Below the pieces are notes generated by a model. That model made no database searches, was not told the origin of the DNA, and saw only the letters and a program-made list of their open reading frames with translations. A stretch of 64,000 nucleotides of DNA, taken from positions 744,001 to 808,000 of the forward strand of contig CAJNOP010000004.1 of assembly GCA_905250075.1 (NCBI GenBank), read 5' to 3'. Numbering within the stretch: the first letter of the stretch is position 1; every line of letters starts with the position of its first letter. This document shows positions 12,801-26,388 of the stretch, one piece after another. The position numbers were made by a program, and so were the translations under genes. The DNA is from Rotaria sp. Silwood1. Its lineage: Eukaryota; Rotifera; Eurotatoria; Philodinida; Philodinidae.

Positions 12801-15800
12801 GACACGTTAGATTAGATAGATGTAATAATTTGACACGAGCTTGTTTGGCAAGATTTTCTGCAAGTAATGAAATTGGTGATGGATGATTTGGAAGACTTAA
12901 TTGACGACGTGTTCGAATATAATTTATTAGATTTGGTGATTGAGGATAAAGAGGAGAAATTACTGGTGGTAATGGTTGAGGAGGCATATTAATTGGTGAA
13001 TATTGATTTGGATAAAACCCAGATGGATATTGTTGAGATGGTAGTGATTGAATTGGAGGATTTACTATATGAAAAGAAAATTGTATTTAAAAAAAAAATT
13101 GATATCCTAAGTACAACGTTTATCTAAAAAAAGAAATCACTCTACTGCAATGATTTCATAGATCTTGAACATGAATAAAAACTAAATGGATTTCTTTGTA
13201 AGTTTGTAACAACTCTCAGTTTTATGGATCAGTTCCTTTTTTAACATGAACTATGTCTACTGTTAATGGCAATGTAGGAATTCTATTCCGTAACTGCTTC
13301 CGTTATCCAAAAAAAATGAACTGGTCACTATGTTCCTTTCTCAAAATAGAATAGACACATAGAAGTGGAAATTGGCATATGTCTAGAACTGATCTCTTTA
13401 AACAGTTCAGCTCTTGTAAAAAGAACTGGTTACCGATCCCTTGATCTTTACTGTTACAAGTCTATTTATCTGATAAGTACTTTATTCATGTGATATTTTT
13501 TCAATATTATTCTAATTGATTAAGATATACTCCATGATGTTTTTTGTGTAAATGACTTCCATGTTTTGTATTAAATTTATGTTTAAATTACTTAAATTTT
13601 GCATTTTCCTATTCTAAAATTTGCTTGAATATGAACATTGAATGAAGAAAAAAAAAAAAGAAGATATCTAATGATGTAACACAATATTATACATCAGTTC
13701 AAAAAACATCATAGATAGTGTTTCTTAGCAAATTTGAATAAGATTGAATTTATAAAATATATGACTTAACAGAGATATTAAATAATGAAAATGAATCTTA
13801 TTAATTTATTAATGTAAATGGATATTTATATATATATTATAAACGAAATCTTCTCGGCTAGATCAAGGTCAAACAATCATTAAAACATTCCAAAATAATA
13901 AATGATTATCCATACAGTCGTATGTTATTCAATGAAAATTCCTATAGATTATATTAAACATATATTTGATCATATTATAATCAATCTATTCTGAATATTC
14001 TTTATCCAATCTTATCAAATATTAAATAAGGAAGAACTGGATGCATTAAATCGGAAATTATTTTACATTACATATAGATAGAACGATAATACAAATGATC
14101 ATGTAATTAACTTTCGAACATATTAATCTTTGGAATTATTCATCCAGATACATTTCACAAAAATGCTTATCTAAGCTTATTCATAATAATCTTTCAATCA
14201 TTACTGATTTTATCTAATAGAGGTTACATCTATTGTTTCTGAAGGAAGTTTATATAAAATGAAAGAGTATTGAATAGTATACGAATACTATCCAGGTCTT
14301 GTAATCTATCCCTATTTGATCAAATTTTTTTTTTTTTGTTATATATTAAAACAAGAAATGTGTTAAGATGTAATACTGTCATCAAATCTCTATTGTGTCA
14401 TATACAAATATTATCATGAATGACAACGCATAGAGATTTAATTATGTATCATATTTTTTTTTCGACAAGATGTCTTCGTCTAAAGTATATTCTTTTACAT
14501 ATAATATTTATATATGATCATATAGGTTTTTCTTTTAATAAAATTCTAGAGAGAGAGAGAGAGTGTTCGTCTTTATCTACAATTTTTTTTCCTTCCTTGT
14601 TCTATTTTATTGAAATATTCTTTTTTTTTTTTCTGCAAGTTCCCATGATAAATAAAAACAATGAACAAGTCATATAATAAATATAATCAATTTGATTCAT
14701 ATGTTTGCAGTAAATGAGATCATTAATAAAGGAAGACGGACGGAAAAATTTAATCATTTCCGGCAAAGTTAATCATGCAATTTATATGCATAGCATGCTG
14801 TCATTGATATGCTAGCGAGTAATTTAGAACAGTAGAAACTTATTTAAAATGTCATAAACTTTGCAGAACAAAAAGACAGAGTATTTGTTTTTTGTTATAA
14901 TCACTATCAACAAATATAATTATTATAAAAAACACACCTATATAAATATATTAGACACGACTTGATTTATTGATGTTCTTTTTTTTTTTTTCTCTTTTAT
15001 TTATTTAAATAGTAATACTTACAAATAAAAGAATTATCTTGTTGCGATGATATATCATTTTGTAATAATTGAAAAATATTTTCATATAAAATACAACTAC
15101 ATTCTAAGGGATTATTATTAATATTAAGTTCAATTAATGGTCCACGTCTTTTAATACCTGTTGATAAATTAAATGGTAATTGTAATGTTTTTAATTGATT
15201 ATTAGTCATATCAATTGATATAATATATTTATCTTGAGTTGATGCTGATGAAAATATATCAAAATCAATTCGATTGAAATTATTATTTGATAAATCAACA
15301 TTTAAAACAGGTAAATGATGATCATAACTAGCTATTGTATGTGCATCATGAGGTATAGGAAAACGTGGTAAAGAATTTAAATTATTTAATGATAGATTTA
15401 AATAACGAAGTTTTTGTAATGGTAAAAATAAATCATCGATAGGTAATGATGGTAAAGATGATGTTAAATCAAGTATTTCTAAATAAGGTACACGTGTAAA
15501 TGTATCTTGTTGAATATCTAATGGTGAATTATAACTTAAATTTAATATATTTAATGAATATAAAGATTTAAATGATGTATAATCTAATGATTTAATATAA
15601 TTATTTGATAAATCTAAATAACGTATTCTTGTTGGAAATTTTGTTTTTAATATTTTAATATTATTATTTGATAATATTAATGTTGTTAAATCAGGCATAT
15701 CAATTTGTGAAAATAATTTATTTAATTGTATATCATTTAATTGTGTATGACATAAATCAAGATATATTAAATTTGGATATGAACCAATAATATCAAAATT

Positions 15801-16541
15801 TGTTGTATATGTTATTATTAAATGTGTAAGTGATGTTAAAGATTTTATTAGAAATGGTTTTAAATAAAATTTTATATAATAAAATGATAATGTTGTTGTT
15901 ATTGTTGTTAAATTTAATTGTTCAATATTAAATGTACAATTATAAAAAATTAATCCTATTGGATTTATTATTGTTAATAAAAAATTATTTTCTATTATTG
16001 TATCAAGAAAACGTAATGATAATATTGTTAATTGACATGTATATATTTCATTAAATAATTTATTTGTTTGTAAACGATAAAATGTCAAACGTGAATTATT
16101 TATATATGAACATATTTGTTCAAAATCTAATAAATTTTTAAATATATCATAATTAAAATTATCAAATTCAAATTGAATATCATTAAATGTTTGTTTTCGT
16201 ATAATAGAATATTGTGTTTGTAATTGTTGATCAATTTCAGATTCAACTTCATCAAGTCTTAAACGTAATAATTCTTCATTATAAGTTTTAGTTATATTAT
16301 CTGAACATATTAATGAAGATGATTTTGATAATGAAGAACAAAGATTTGACGTTGAAAAAAGTGGAGGTGATGATAAACATTGACACATGTCACATTTATA
16401 TATACGTTGATTTAAATCTTTATAATAACATGGATATATAGGACGAAGTGTTGACATTGTTGATACTATCGACGATATTGATAAAATTGTTATTAAGGTG
16501 GTAAAAAGTCGAAAATTAATATAGAAATGGTCATCATTCAT
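9886..16541 (-). CDS. Toll-like receptor (LRR-TM-TIR)
   Basis: Three exons: 16541-15023, 13064-11724 and 10709-9886. Junction phases agree (T|TA and A|GT); the sum is 1227 codons plus stop. Start is the ATG at 16541, the base after a strong acceptor (TTTCTTTCTAG); an in-frame ATG at 16574 lies upstream of that acceptor. Domains: signal peptide (FRLFTTLITILSISSIVS); roughly 8-10 LRRs to about residue 490, ending in a CSC cap; a Pro-rich linker; a second block with LRRNT (CPLECSC, about 648), four LRRs and a Cys cap; a membrane helix at about 864-890 followed by CRRKKHQK; a long linker with Asp7 and polyGln; and a divergent TIR at about 1077-1222 (LDALVLYS box 1, RDRMLG in place of RDxxPG). Two LRR blocks resemble long protostome Tolls such as Tollo. 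The weakest junction is the A|GTATTA donor at 11724; without it, exons 2 and 3 could be separate genes. Confidence 0.7.
13212..13440 (+). repeat. Possible dispersed repeat, copy A
   Basis: Lies in intron 1 of the Toll-like gene. It opens with CTCAGTTTTATGGATCAGTTC and closes with AGAACTGGTTACCGATC. The reverse complement of 24350-24615 opens and closes similarly (CTCAGTTCTATGAATCAGTTC and AGAACTGGTAATCGA), but the middle is strongly diverged. It may be an old short interspersed element; only the ends support this. Confidence 0.3.
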
Positions 16542-17672
16542 TCTAGAAAGAAAAAAAGATAAATTAAAAAACAAAATTGAATGAAGGTGTTTTTATATTA
16601 GTTATGCCTTTCTAGTCAGTTGATAAAGTTATAACAAGTATTTAAAATTGATAGTCTTTTTTTAACCTATATTTTAAGATTAACGATGTTCGCGTGTCAA
16701 AATATATCTATATGTATGAAACAATAGGTATCTAATCTGTTTCCGCCCATTGAGGTTCACATTGACAATTGTCTCGTACACTGTACCTGACTATTTCTCT
16801 TGCCTTTTACATCTATTTATTTTTCATATTCTAATCGAATGGTGTCAAAATGCAGTTGTTATTTGATTAAACAAATGTCAAGTCCATTTCATTCTCCACT
16901 CTCTCGTTCTCTCTCTCTCTCATTTTTCCCTCCCTGCTTCTATCTCACCTATTGTCGGCATCGACGCGTACATTTCATTGTTGAACTTCTCTAGTGGCAG
17001 TAAGGTATAAAACATATAGATCATCATCGTTATCATCGATACATATGAAATGTTCTTTTTTTTTTTAAATTTTTTGCTGAAAGATGCAGAAGGATGGATG
17101 TATGAATGCGTGTATTGTTGATGAAAGAAAAGAAAGATATGTACGTCTGAAAGAAAAGAACGTATGTAGATGATAATGGTTTCTTCTATTTGATTGCGTA
17201 ATCAGAACAGAGAAGAAGCAACAGTGTAATGGACAAATAATTTGCGTATACTCTGGGTGTGTATATATATATGTGTGTGTGTACGAGTGCGTGTATATCG
17301 ATGGATGGATACATTTGATTCAGATTTCATGGAGAACAAAGACTAATGAACCGGAAAATTGTCTCGCCGCTATGTCACTCACCCTAATATATACATACAT
17401 TTGTAAGTGAAAGAGCGCTATAGTAGCCTTTTGGAATAATTAATCGAACAAGAGTTTAAATCATTGAACAACGATTTTGAAAAAAAAAAAGAAACAAGAA
17501 CTCTAATTTATGAATGAAACAAGTTAGGAGAGAGAGGAAGAAAAGAGACACAGAAAACATCCAATGAACTCGCCATCAGTTTATTGATTCAGCTAAATGC
17601 GAAGTGCTTGTGCTGTTCAGCCACAAGCTAAAAAAATCGGGAGCGATAGAAAGAATAATGCATGGCATCGCA

Positions 17673-17690
17673 TCTCTCTCTCTCTCTCTC
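17673..17690. repeat. CT microsatellite
   Basis: About nine uninterrupted CT dinucleotides upstream of the Toll-like gene. A shorter CT tract occurs near 16909-16922. Confidence 0.85.
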
Positions 17691-19240
17691 CAATGTATAT
17701 CAAACATAAGGGAGCAGACAATTGTGTATATATATATACATGTATGTGTATTGTTCTCTCGGTACCACTTTATAGAAAAATAATGAGTATAGGAGTCGAC
17801 AAGAAAAAAAAAAAGAAATCTGTATAACGAAACACGATAAACGATGTGTCATTTCAACTACTAGTCGATAATGCAATGCTGATGATAATGACACGAAATC
17901 TTTGTCTTTTGCAGTTGAAATGTGACGATGTAATCTTTCGTTCGACGAACTACTTTAATACATCTCCTAACAAATATTCGATACAAAAAAAAAAAAACAA
18001 CAAAGAAAAGAAAGAAACTCAATAGTGTTTTATTATCAATCTTTGGCAAAGATTTGACTAGTTTCTTAGTTACTTAATAAAAAATTTGTTTGAAAAAAAA
18101 AGTCACAAAAAAACCGAAATCATATGTTCATATAGTATAACAAGCTCAAAATAAAATATATTATGTATACATTCAGTTTGATTATAATTATACAAATACT
18201 AATTCTTTCAATAGTAACATATAAGAAAGAATAGAAATGGCACGAATAACATCAAGGCTACTACGTGCATGAATAATATATTTATAGTGCATACACTTAT
18301 AAAAAAAAAAGTGTTACGTAAAAATTTTGCTCCTTTATTTGTCAATCGAGAGTGTGAGTGAACGTGTTTATCTCCCCTGTTGGTTATAATGTAGTAATAT
18401 TATTGAAGTAAGTAAGCGAAAAGATTGTGATGGCATACATGTGCCAACTGTGATCAAAAGTCAAAAACCAACTGTGTATTTTAACTCACATTTTCTCAAA
18501 GACATCCACCATCATCATATATGGAATTGAAGAAACGGAATGAGAAATGGAAAAAAAGAAAGAAGTAACGAAACACTTGTAGATAGTTTTGTCACGTGTA
18601 TGAATATGTATGTGTTTGACATATAAGTTTATATAGAGGTTCGAATACGCTCGTCATTGAATAAAATAGAAATCTTGCTCTTCTCTCTCTCTCTGTCTCA
18701 CTTTCCTTTTTTTTCCTTGATCAATGTCTTGAGATAAACATGCAATACAAGAAAAAAAAAATCAACTATGATTATGTCGAACATACGCGTGTTGTGCCGT
18801 CGTCAACAAAAAAAAAAAAAAGAACGTAAGAGAGAAGAAAAAAAAAACAGAGCGCACACAAGCACATAGTTTTTATCGTTTTTTATTCGCACACTTTCAA
18901 GGTTTGTGTTCTATGGAATTAGACGAAGAACAAAAAAGAAAAAGAAAAAAAATGAGAAAGACAGTCAAACTCAATACTAAACCACCCATGAGATATACAA
19001 GTTTTTTCTTTTTATGACACAGAACGAATAAATAAACTTCAAAAAAAAGAACAATATCTCGTACTATTCGTCATTTTTTTAAAAAATTCGAATGAAATGA
19101 AAAGAAAACTTATTAATCATTTTTGTTTTTCTTCATTAAAAAAAAAATTATTCAATTACATATTGAATATGTTATATCTGACCTTCTTTTTTGTTGTCTT
19201 TCATTTGATAGAAGACCAACTTGAAAATTAATTCTTTCAA

Positions 19241-19276
19241 TACATACATATATACATACATACATACATATATATT
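19241..19276. repeat. TACA/TATA tetranucleotide microsatellite
   Basis: An imperfect run of TACA units merging into TATA, with no coding context. Confidence 0.8.
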
Positions 19277-20169
19277 ATATTCATGATACATGACTTTGTA
19301 TATGTATATGGATGAAAAGCACTTACACGCTTCGTTGCCTTTCTTAAATGAAAAAAAAAAAAACAGACATGTAAAAACATATTAGTAACTTTTTAAAAGA
19401 TATTTCGTTGACTAAAATAGGTGTGAATATGAAATCGATGACGATAGAATGATCATCAGACATGTGAATAAAGAACATAGTAAGTGAGCACTATGATCAA
19501 TTGATTTGACGCCGACATCGGTTCGATGACCACATTTATCGTTGAGTGATTGCCTATATACATATCTTTACTTCTTTCTTTCTTTCTTTCTGCTTCTGAT
19601 TTTTCAATGTTCACTCATTAAAATATTTTTTCCTTCCGTTTCTTCACATTTGCTGATCGTTATTGATGTGAGAGATGTATAAAAAAAAAAAAGGAAATGC
19701 GAAGAAAGAACGACATTAAAATATGTCACTTGTCTAATTTTATTTGGCCTCGATTGACAAGTGTGTGAATGTGTATATGTGTGTGTTATGCTAAATCGTA
19801 GATGATGTATGTGTTCAATCACGCACATCTGTAAAAAATCAAACAAAACACAAATTATATAGAACAGAACAGACGTTCTAAATCATTATGTATTATAACA
19901 ATAGGTAATGATCATTATACGGATAACAAAAGTTGCTAGTTTTTTCACGGCAATGATGATGTCTTTTTCTTTTCAATTATTTTTTAATGGCAAGGTTATT
20001 TCCGTTGTTCTCTTGTCATCGATTGTCAATTGGCATATATATATATATATGCATATGCATATGCATAAGAAAAAGAAATCCCCAATTGATTAATTTTTAT
20101 AGTGGGTCATTGTAATCATAGCTCGATTATTGCATCATCATCTATGTGTTTCGTTTGAATATGTCTTTT

Positions 20170-20175
<6 letters not shown>

Positions 20176-20201
<26 letters not shown>

Positions 20202-20202
20202 G
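20176..20202. repeat. AT microsatellite
   Basis: About thirteen alternating AT units in intergenic DNA. A shorter one at about 20035-20050 runs into a GCATAT repeat. Confidence 0.9.
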
Positions 20203-22348
20203 TTCAAAAGTAAGTCATCGAATGTGACAGCCGAACAAAAGTGATGATGATATGTAAAGAAAAATGTCTTTCAGTAAAATTATATCTGATAGTGCGTACA
20301 AATTAGCTGATGAAAGCATTAAAATGCAATGAAGAACTTGATACGCTGATTATTTTCACATATATTGTATTATTATATTGGTTTCTTCTATATCGGTATA
20401 TATATATATACATGGAAGTGTACAAAAAGATCTAATTTGACAAAAGAGAACTACGATAGAATTGTACGTGAGTAAAACAATGAATTTAAAAAGATGAGCG
20501 ACTACGATAAGTAGACTTATAAAAGTGAATGAATGATTGAAAGTGTTGTAGTTTTGAGTACTTGAAAGTATGGAACAAAAAAGAGAGAAAGAAAGAAGAA
20601 AAAGAAATGCTATTATTGTTATTGCTTAATACTTGTTCGAAACGCGAATCTACTTTGATCATCGAACTGTACATTAATGGTTTGATCAATTGTCGATGTT
20701 ATTATCGTATGTATATGTGTATATTTGAGTTACACAATCCAAATGATTTTATCAGAATTCTAAGATACAAAAAAAAAGATAAAAATAAAAGAGAAGAAGC
20801 GCATTTCTAATAAAATTTAGCTAATCGAACAGATTAAGAGATAAAATAAAACGATTTCTATTATAATATAAATCGCGTGTATATTTAGAATAAAAATTTA
20901 ATTTCAGACATAAAACTTCTCACAAGAATAAACATATATAAATGTATATATTATAGAAGACGTAATATTATTTTAAGAACAGTTCATTTAACATATTCAA
21001 TATTATATGAAGTACTATTAATGGAATAACACACTACAGAAATACACTTTTTTTTGTCTTTTTTTTTCATGTTCTTTTAAATAAAATATAAAGTAGTACA
21101 TTTTAAGCGATAATGTCTTTTCTTTTATATGCTTATAAACTTGTATTCAAAGATACTCTTACTTAATGTACACAAAAAAAAAGCAATATGTAATATGATC
21201 AACAATCAACTGACATCAAAGAGATAAGATGATGTTTACGGACCATCAACTATCATATACACAAGATGAAGGGGAAGCAACAGTGGTCGTGTATATCGAT
21301 GTACTTTATCAGTAGACTGTCTTAAATGTTTCTATTTTGTATTGAGTCCTTTTAAATTCATTGAAGGAAAACTAAATGTTAATTGTAGAAATAAAATATG
21401 CAAAAATATTAACTAACACATCTTTAATTTAATTTTCTTGATTTCTTTCTTTTTTTTTTCCTTTGTCAATATAGGTCAAGGTAATGCCAAGAAAATGAAT
21501 GTCCATATGTTCTTCCTTCCGTAACCCATATGTTCTCTAGAGTATTGCGTAAATTAATTCCGTATGCTTTATCATATTAAAAGCATAATATTAGTTAATA
21601 GATTGTAACATAGAAAGAAGCAAGATATGATTTTGTATTATCTAAGTGAAGAGAGATTTCATAATCAATTATTAAAATATGAGAAAAGAAATTTGATTGA
21701 AATTTTTACTTAATTACTTTGAAAGATTCTAAAGTTTCATTTCTTATGTTATTTGAATAATGAACTGTTATAATAATGTTTATTAGTAACTAATGAATTA
21801 TTAATGAATATCATGCCATAAGTTATCATCATTATCATCTGTATCATATTATCTTATGTTCATATTAAGAATTAGATAATGGATGATGTAAAATTCTACA
21901 TTAATTTTGTTTTCAGTATAGCATGATAACAACTCATTATGGCGATTTGATAGTTTTCTGGTTCGAAAGAGCAAAGTCTCTACTACAAATCTGTAGAAAA
22001 ATATTTAAAATCAATTATGAGAAGTGCATTTGATTGATTCGTCTTACACTCAGCTTTCGACATTTTAAAGTACATTATATTAGAGTGTAATCAATGTAAA
22101 GCAGACTGTCTAGTAATATGAAAAAATTTTAATTGCAAAATCATAGGTTCCATAGGAAAAAATTTTTGTATTAAAAAATTGATTTTCCGTCTACAATACC
22201 TAATCAAGGTTTTCTAATAATGTCCAATATTCTGTTTCATAGAATGTGCTTTTGTTGAGAACTTAGCAAGTTCTAATTGGACATGAAATATGGAACTTCA
22301 AATCACTTCGATTGCTGGAAAAATCTTATTTTTTTGAAATCTGTTATT

Positions 22349-22899
22349 ATTGCCCACTTCAAAAAAAAAGGCAAGTGAATATTTTTTTGAATAACTTTTG
22401 ATAGAAGAAAGATAGCGAGACCAGTGATTTTTACCGTTGGAAAGAGCAGATGAAAATGCATCGAATATATAATATAAGCTTCTCTAAGATGTTTTCTAAA
22501 AAAATGCCGAAAAATTGGTTTCCATTAAAAAAAGAAAAACGCAATGAAGTGATTTTTTTTACAGAAATATCGGCTGAGAGTTTCGAATAAAATGCCTATA
22601 ACTCCTGAACGAGTAAATCTAAAAATGTTGACCTTGTGTAGTTTTGTAGATCTTTATCTAACGTTTCGAATGCATATCTAATTATTGAAAATTTACGTTA
22701 GTCACGTTACGGAATATGTTGATTTAAAAAAACCGTCGATTTAAGTCCTTGAAAAAAAACTAGGTCAAGTTATACTGTAATATATAGTTCGATGCATCTC
22801 CATCTTCTCTTTCCAACGGTAAAAACCGCAACTCTATAGTGATTTTATCAAAAGTTATTCTAATAATAATCATTCGTCTTTTTTTTTGAAATGGGTAAT
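22349..22899. mobile_element. Fold-back element, diverged
   Basis: The left arm (22349-22470) and right arm (22780-22899) are imperfect reverse complements over about 120 bp. Shared blocks are TTTTTACCGTTGGAAAGAG, GAATAACTTTTGATA, ATGCATCGAA and a CACTTCAAAAAAAAA/CATTTCAAAAAAAAA pair. The roughly 310-bp centre has no open frame. The arms are clearly more diverged than those of the element at 6584, and their blocks are unrelated to it, so this is a different and probably older family. Extension of the arms beyond these limits is possible but unclear. Confidence 0.7.
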
Positions 22900-25800
22900 C
22901 GTTATGAACACTTTTCGCTTGCAAAATTTGTTAGAAAAATGTTGATTTCGAACTGAAGCAATATCTTAAAAATTTTTAGTATTCCTCTTTACAATGCTCT
23001 ATCATAGTACTACAAAACTTGATAAAATACCTAATATAAGACCAAATTTTCTAGTGGCTAAAGATTTTCTTTTATATTTGAGAACGATACAGAGAAATTT
23101 TCAGCCTTCGCTAAGTATTTTAAACTAAATATTTTTTTTATACAGCTTTGTCATAAAGAATTTCTTCTTTCTAACATGCAAACTATTAAATCTCTATAGT
23201 GATCTATTGTCAGGCTATACTAAAAAAAAAATTAATATAGAACTTTTTCATCATTTCTTCTGTAAAAAAACCAGAAGAAAAGAAACCAATCATGATTATA
23301 TGAAATTGATAACCAAAGCCATATCAATCAAAATATGAATTATTTATTTAAATTTATCAAGGTTTTTTTTTCTGTCCAGTAGTATACCTCAAAAAAACAA
23401 TATTTGCATATGGTTGACATTAAATATCTTGTTTCATCATGTACGAAAAATGATCTGAGAATAAAGCTTAAAAGTCGAATTCTTTTCATTTTTTTGTTCG
23501 TTGCATTATCACAGTCAAATGTTGATATTCGTTTATTTACTTTTTATTTTTAGAAAAAGAATAAAAACGAAGAATTCTATATGAAATCAGAGAAGTCTAA
23601 ATATCTTTAGTTAATTCTGGTTTGTCATGTACTTAGATTCCTTCACTATTCACATTTAATTCATCAAGATTAAGTGTTATATGATCATCAATAAAACATG
23701 TATCGCACTGATTTTGTTATTATTATCTCAACAGAACTTGTTTTTTTTTACCTAGTAGGAAGTCATATGTACAATTTGCTAATATTAATGAATATTGCCC
23801 AATATGAATTGATCTTGGAGATATAATTATAAAAAATGATGGCATTTTATTAATATTTATTTTATTATAAACACGATTTTTAAATAATTAAATTTAATAA
23901 ATGAACATAGGTTTTTTTTTAGAAAGAGACTCATTAGGTGTTAAAATGTTTCTGTGTCAACAATTGAAGATTGAATATTTACCTGATAAATAAAGAAAAC
24001 TTAAGATTTCTTACTAGAAAAAAAACTCAACAAAACACTAATTTCAATAAAACCTATAGTATTATATGATATTGTAAATTCAACTAGATGTTCTTATTCC
24101 GAAATTGAATAATATTACTCGATAGGAATACTCAATTATGTTTGATAAAAGGTTTTGTATGTTTATTTATTTTAAATTCTATTTACATTTATTAATTTTA
24201 CAATTAATGATGCAATAATATTTTCATGTAATAGTAAGTATCTGACATCGATTTACCAATGTGTTCATTATCCTATTAAATTTTTCTCATTGTCTTATTA
24301 GTAATTCAGCATGTTACACGTTTAGACGTGCTAGAGTTGTCGATCGAAGACATAGAACTGATTTCGATTACCAGTTCTGTTCATAAGCATTGGTCTTACT
24401 AAACATCTTATTTTAACTCTTCCGAGTCATATGACTAAACTACACAAGTGTGCTAGAATGAAGCTGTCCGGAACTTCGAACTACGAGAAAATCAGCTGCT
24501 TCATAACTCAGTTCATATGAAAAGAAGTGATGACTGTATCCAATTCTTACGAAAAGAATGGCTTATTGGACTCAATTTTCAAGAGAGAACTGATTCATAG
24601 AACTGAGAACTGTCATTGATCTACTGACGTTTTGCCTGCACATGTTTTCTTTTTTGCTTTTATACTTGCTGCTATTCTATATTTTTTGTTTCCATGTGTG
24701 CTTTTTTTTTTGCAAGAGTAAATCATATTTTTCTGTTTACTTCATGAGCATCATGTATGAAGCCTTTGATCGGTGACAAACTGAGATTTCAAAGTCTAAT
24801 CTCTTCATCGGTGGGGAAAATATTTTAATAAAAATTGACCTTTGGGGTACCCTACTCATGAGACGTCGAAAAATATTGCATAGTAATCTGCGTTGGAAGT
24901 TTTTTGAATCGCTTCTCGAATAGAATGAATTTGCCATCAAACGATTCATCGTCTTATTTAACCAGATATATTGATTATTAACTTCGATGTCATATTGAGA
25001 TCAGTTCTTACAGAATTAATTTTGAAAGAAAATTTTGTTTTTTACTGGAAACAAAAAACGATTTATTATATTTAATGGTGGCTATGGAGTTGTAGGAATA
25101 TTATTTGCACATTAACATTTTTGTTTTTCATATGAGATAAAAAATGAATACGTTTACTATAAAAACAGAACATCCGTAAAACAAAATCATCAGAAAAATG
25201 ATTTGACAGATATGAAATGTTTTCATTGAGAGTCTCCAGACTATTTTTAAAGTCTTAGGCAGATTCATCCTTTCGAACTTGCATTTGATCCTATCCGAAC
25301 GCAAAAAATTTTGTTTATTTATGTTAGATAAGCTATGTCCAACGAATATGATTATTCGATAAAAATTAAAATATTATTTAGAAAATGTCATTGGCTGTAA
25401 AAGTATCAGGAAACTTTTGAGATCTACGCAATTACTATACAATTAATAAATATCCAATGTCAAAACTTCAACTATATCAAGAAACTATTTCAATATTGTT
25501 GTGTTATTTTATAAAATAATACACGATTTACAAATTACTGCATGAAAGATTTGTCTCCATCTCAGTGATGGAAGATTCAAAAAACGAATATAGTTCATAC
25601 GGAACATCTGCTTTATTTTAATAGAGTATATTGAAGTATAAAAAATTTTCAATATTCGTTTCAGAACGACAGAATAATAAACAATAGTCTTATGTCTATG
25701 ACCACAAATGTTATGAGTTAACATGTATCAAGAAATTTAATCAAAGAATACAATAAAATTATTAGAGTTTCTTTGTATTATTTAAGGTGCGATATCAACC

Positions 25801-26388
25801 AAATGTTTAAATTTATTTTGAAATATTTCGATAGAATAATCTATTTCAACTCTAATGAAATGGTTCATACTGAAGAGATGAATAATAAAATTGTGAAATC
25901 ATTTTAGAATGGTTAAAAACATCACTGAAATATAGATAGATAATATGAATCTATAAATGAATCACGAAAAAATATAGAGAGAGCAATATATTGCACTAGG
26001 AAAAATACGCTTGCATCCATCCGGAGCTGAAATTGGACTGTAGGACTTAAATTATTGTTTATTTATGATAATAATAAAGTAATAAGTGCTTGAAGCATTA
26101 AAAATATTACTTCTTGAAGTTTGTTCTCTATAAAATACAATAAATATTTGTTTCGAACCACATAATTATTACTCAAAATATTTGATAATTAAAATCATAT
26201 GAAACGTTGACTGCTTCTCTGTTTTATTCTTGATTCATATTTATTTATGTATGAATATATACGAAGAATAAAGTGAATGAACGTGAAAAGAACTATTTGA
26301 AAATTAATTTGAATAGTAATTTACAAATATGAAACAGATAAAATGTTAAGAAAGTTTTTATAGACCATATGCTTTGTTAATTTAAAAT
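22900..26388. other. Gene-free AT-rich region
   Basis: Apart from the repeat candidate at 24350-24615 I see nothing supportable. Open frames at 24737-24949 and 25509-25724 (minus strand, about 70 codons) lack domains, splice-site logic and a credible start context. Confidence 0.5.
24350..24615 (-). repeat. Possible dispersed repeat, copy B
   Basis: Its reverse complement resembles the ends of the 13212-13440 segment. It contains several AGAACTG/CAGTTCT motifs in both orientations, which could equally reflect a locally palindromic sequence. Weak support. Confidence 0.3.

Larger units (their letters stand above)
16543..22348. other. Gene-free region upstream of the Toll-like gene
   Basis: No convincing exon on either strand. 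The part nearest the Toll-like gene (about 16.7-19.9 kb) is noticeably less AT-rich and full of CT, GT and AT microsatellites, short GAAAG runs and CA/TG tracts, which suits a promoter or regulatory interval. Short open frames here (for example 17597-17827, 19604-19846, 20562-20810) are mostly translated simple repeats or lysine-rich A-runs. No tRNA or other RNA gene was spotted. Confidence 0.5.

Noticed and set aside
16541..16574. ATG at 16574 as start of the Toll-like protein
   Set aside because: A strong acceptor (TTTCTTTCTAG) lies between it and the ATG at 16541, and the signal peptide follows the second ATG more naturally.
18600..18660. GGTTCGAATAC resembling a tRNA B box
   Set aside because: No A box at suitable distance and no cloverleaf can be drawn.
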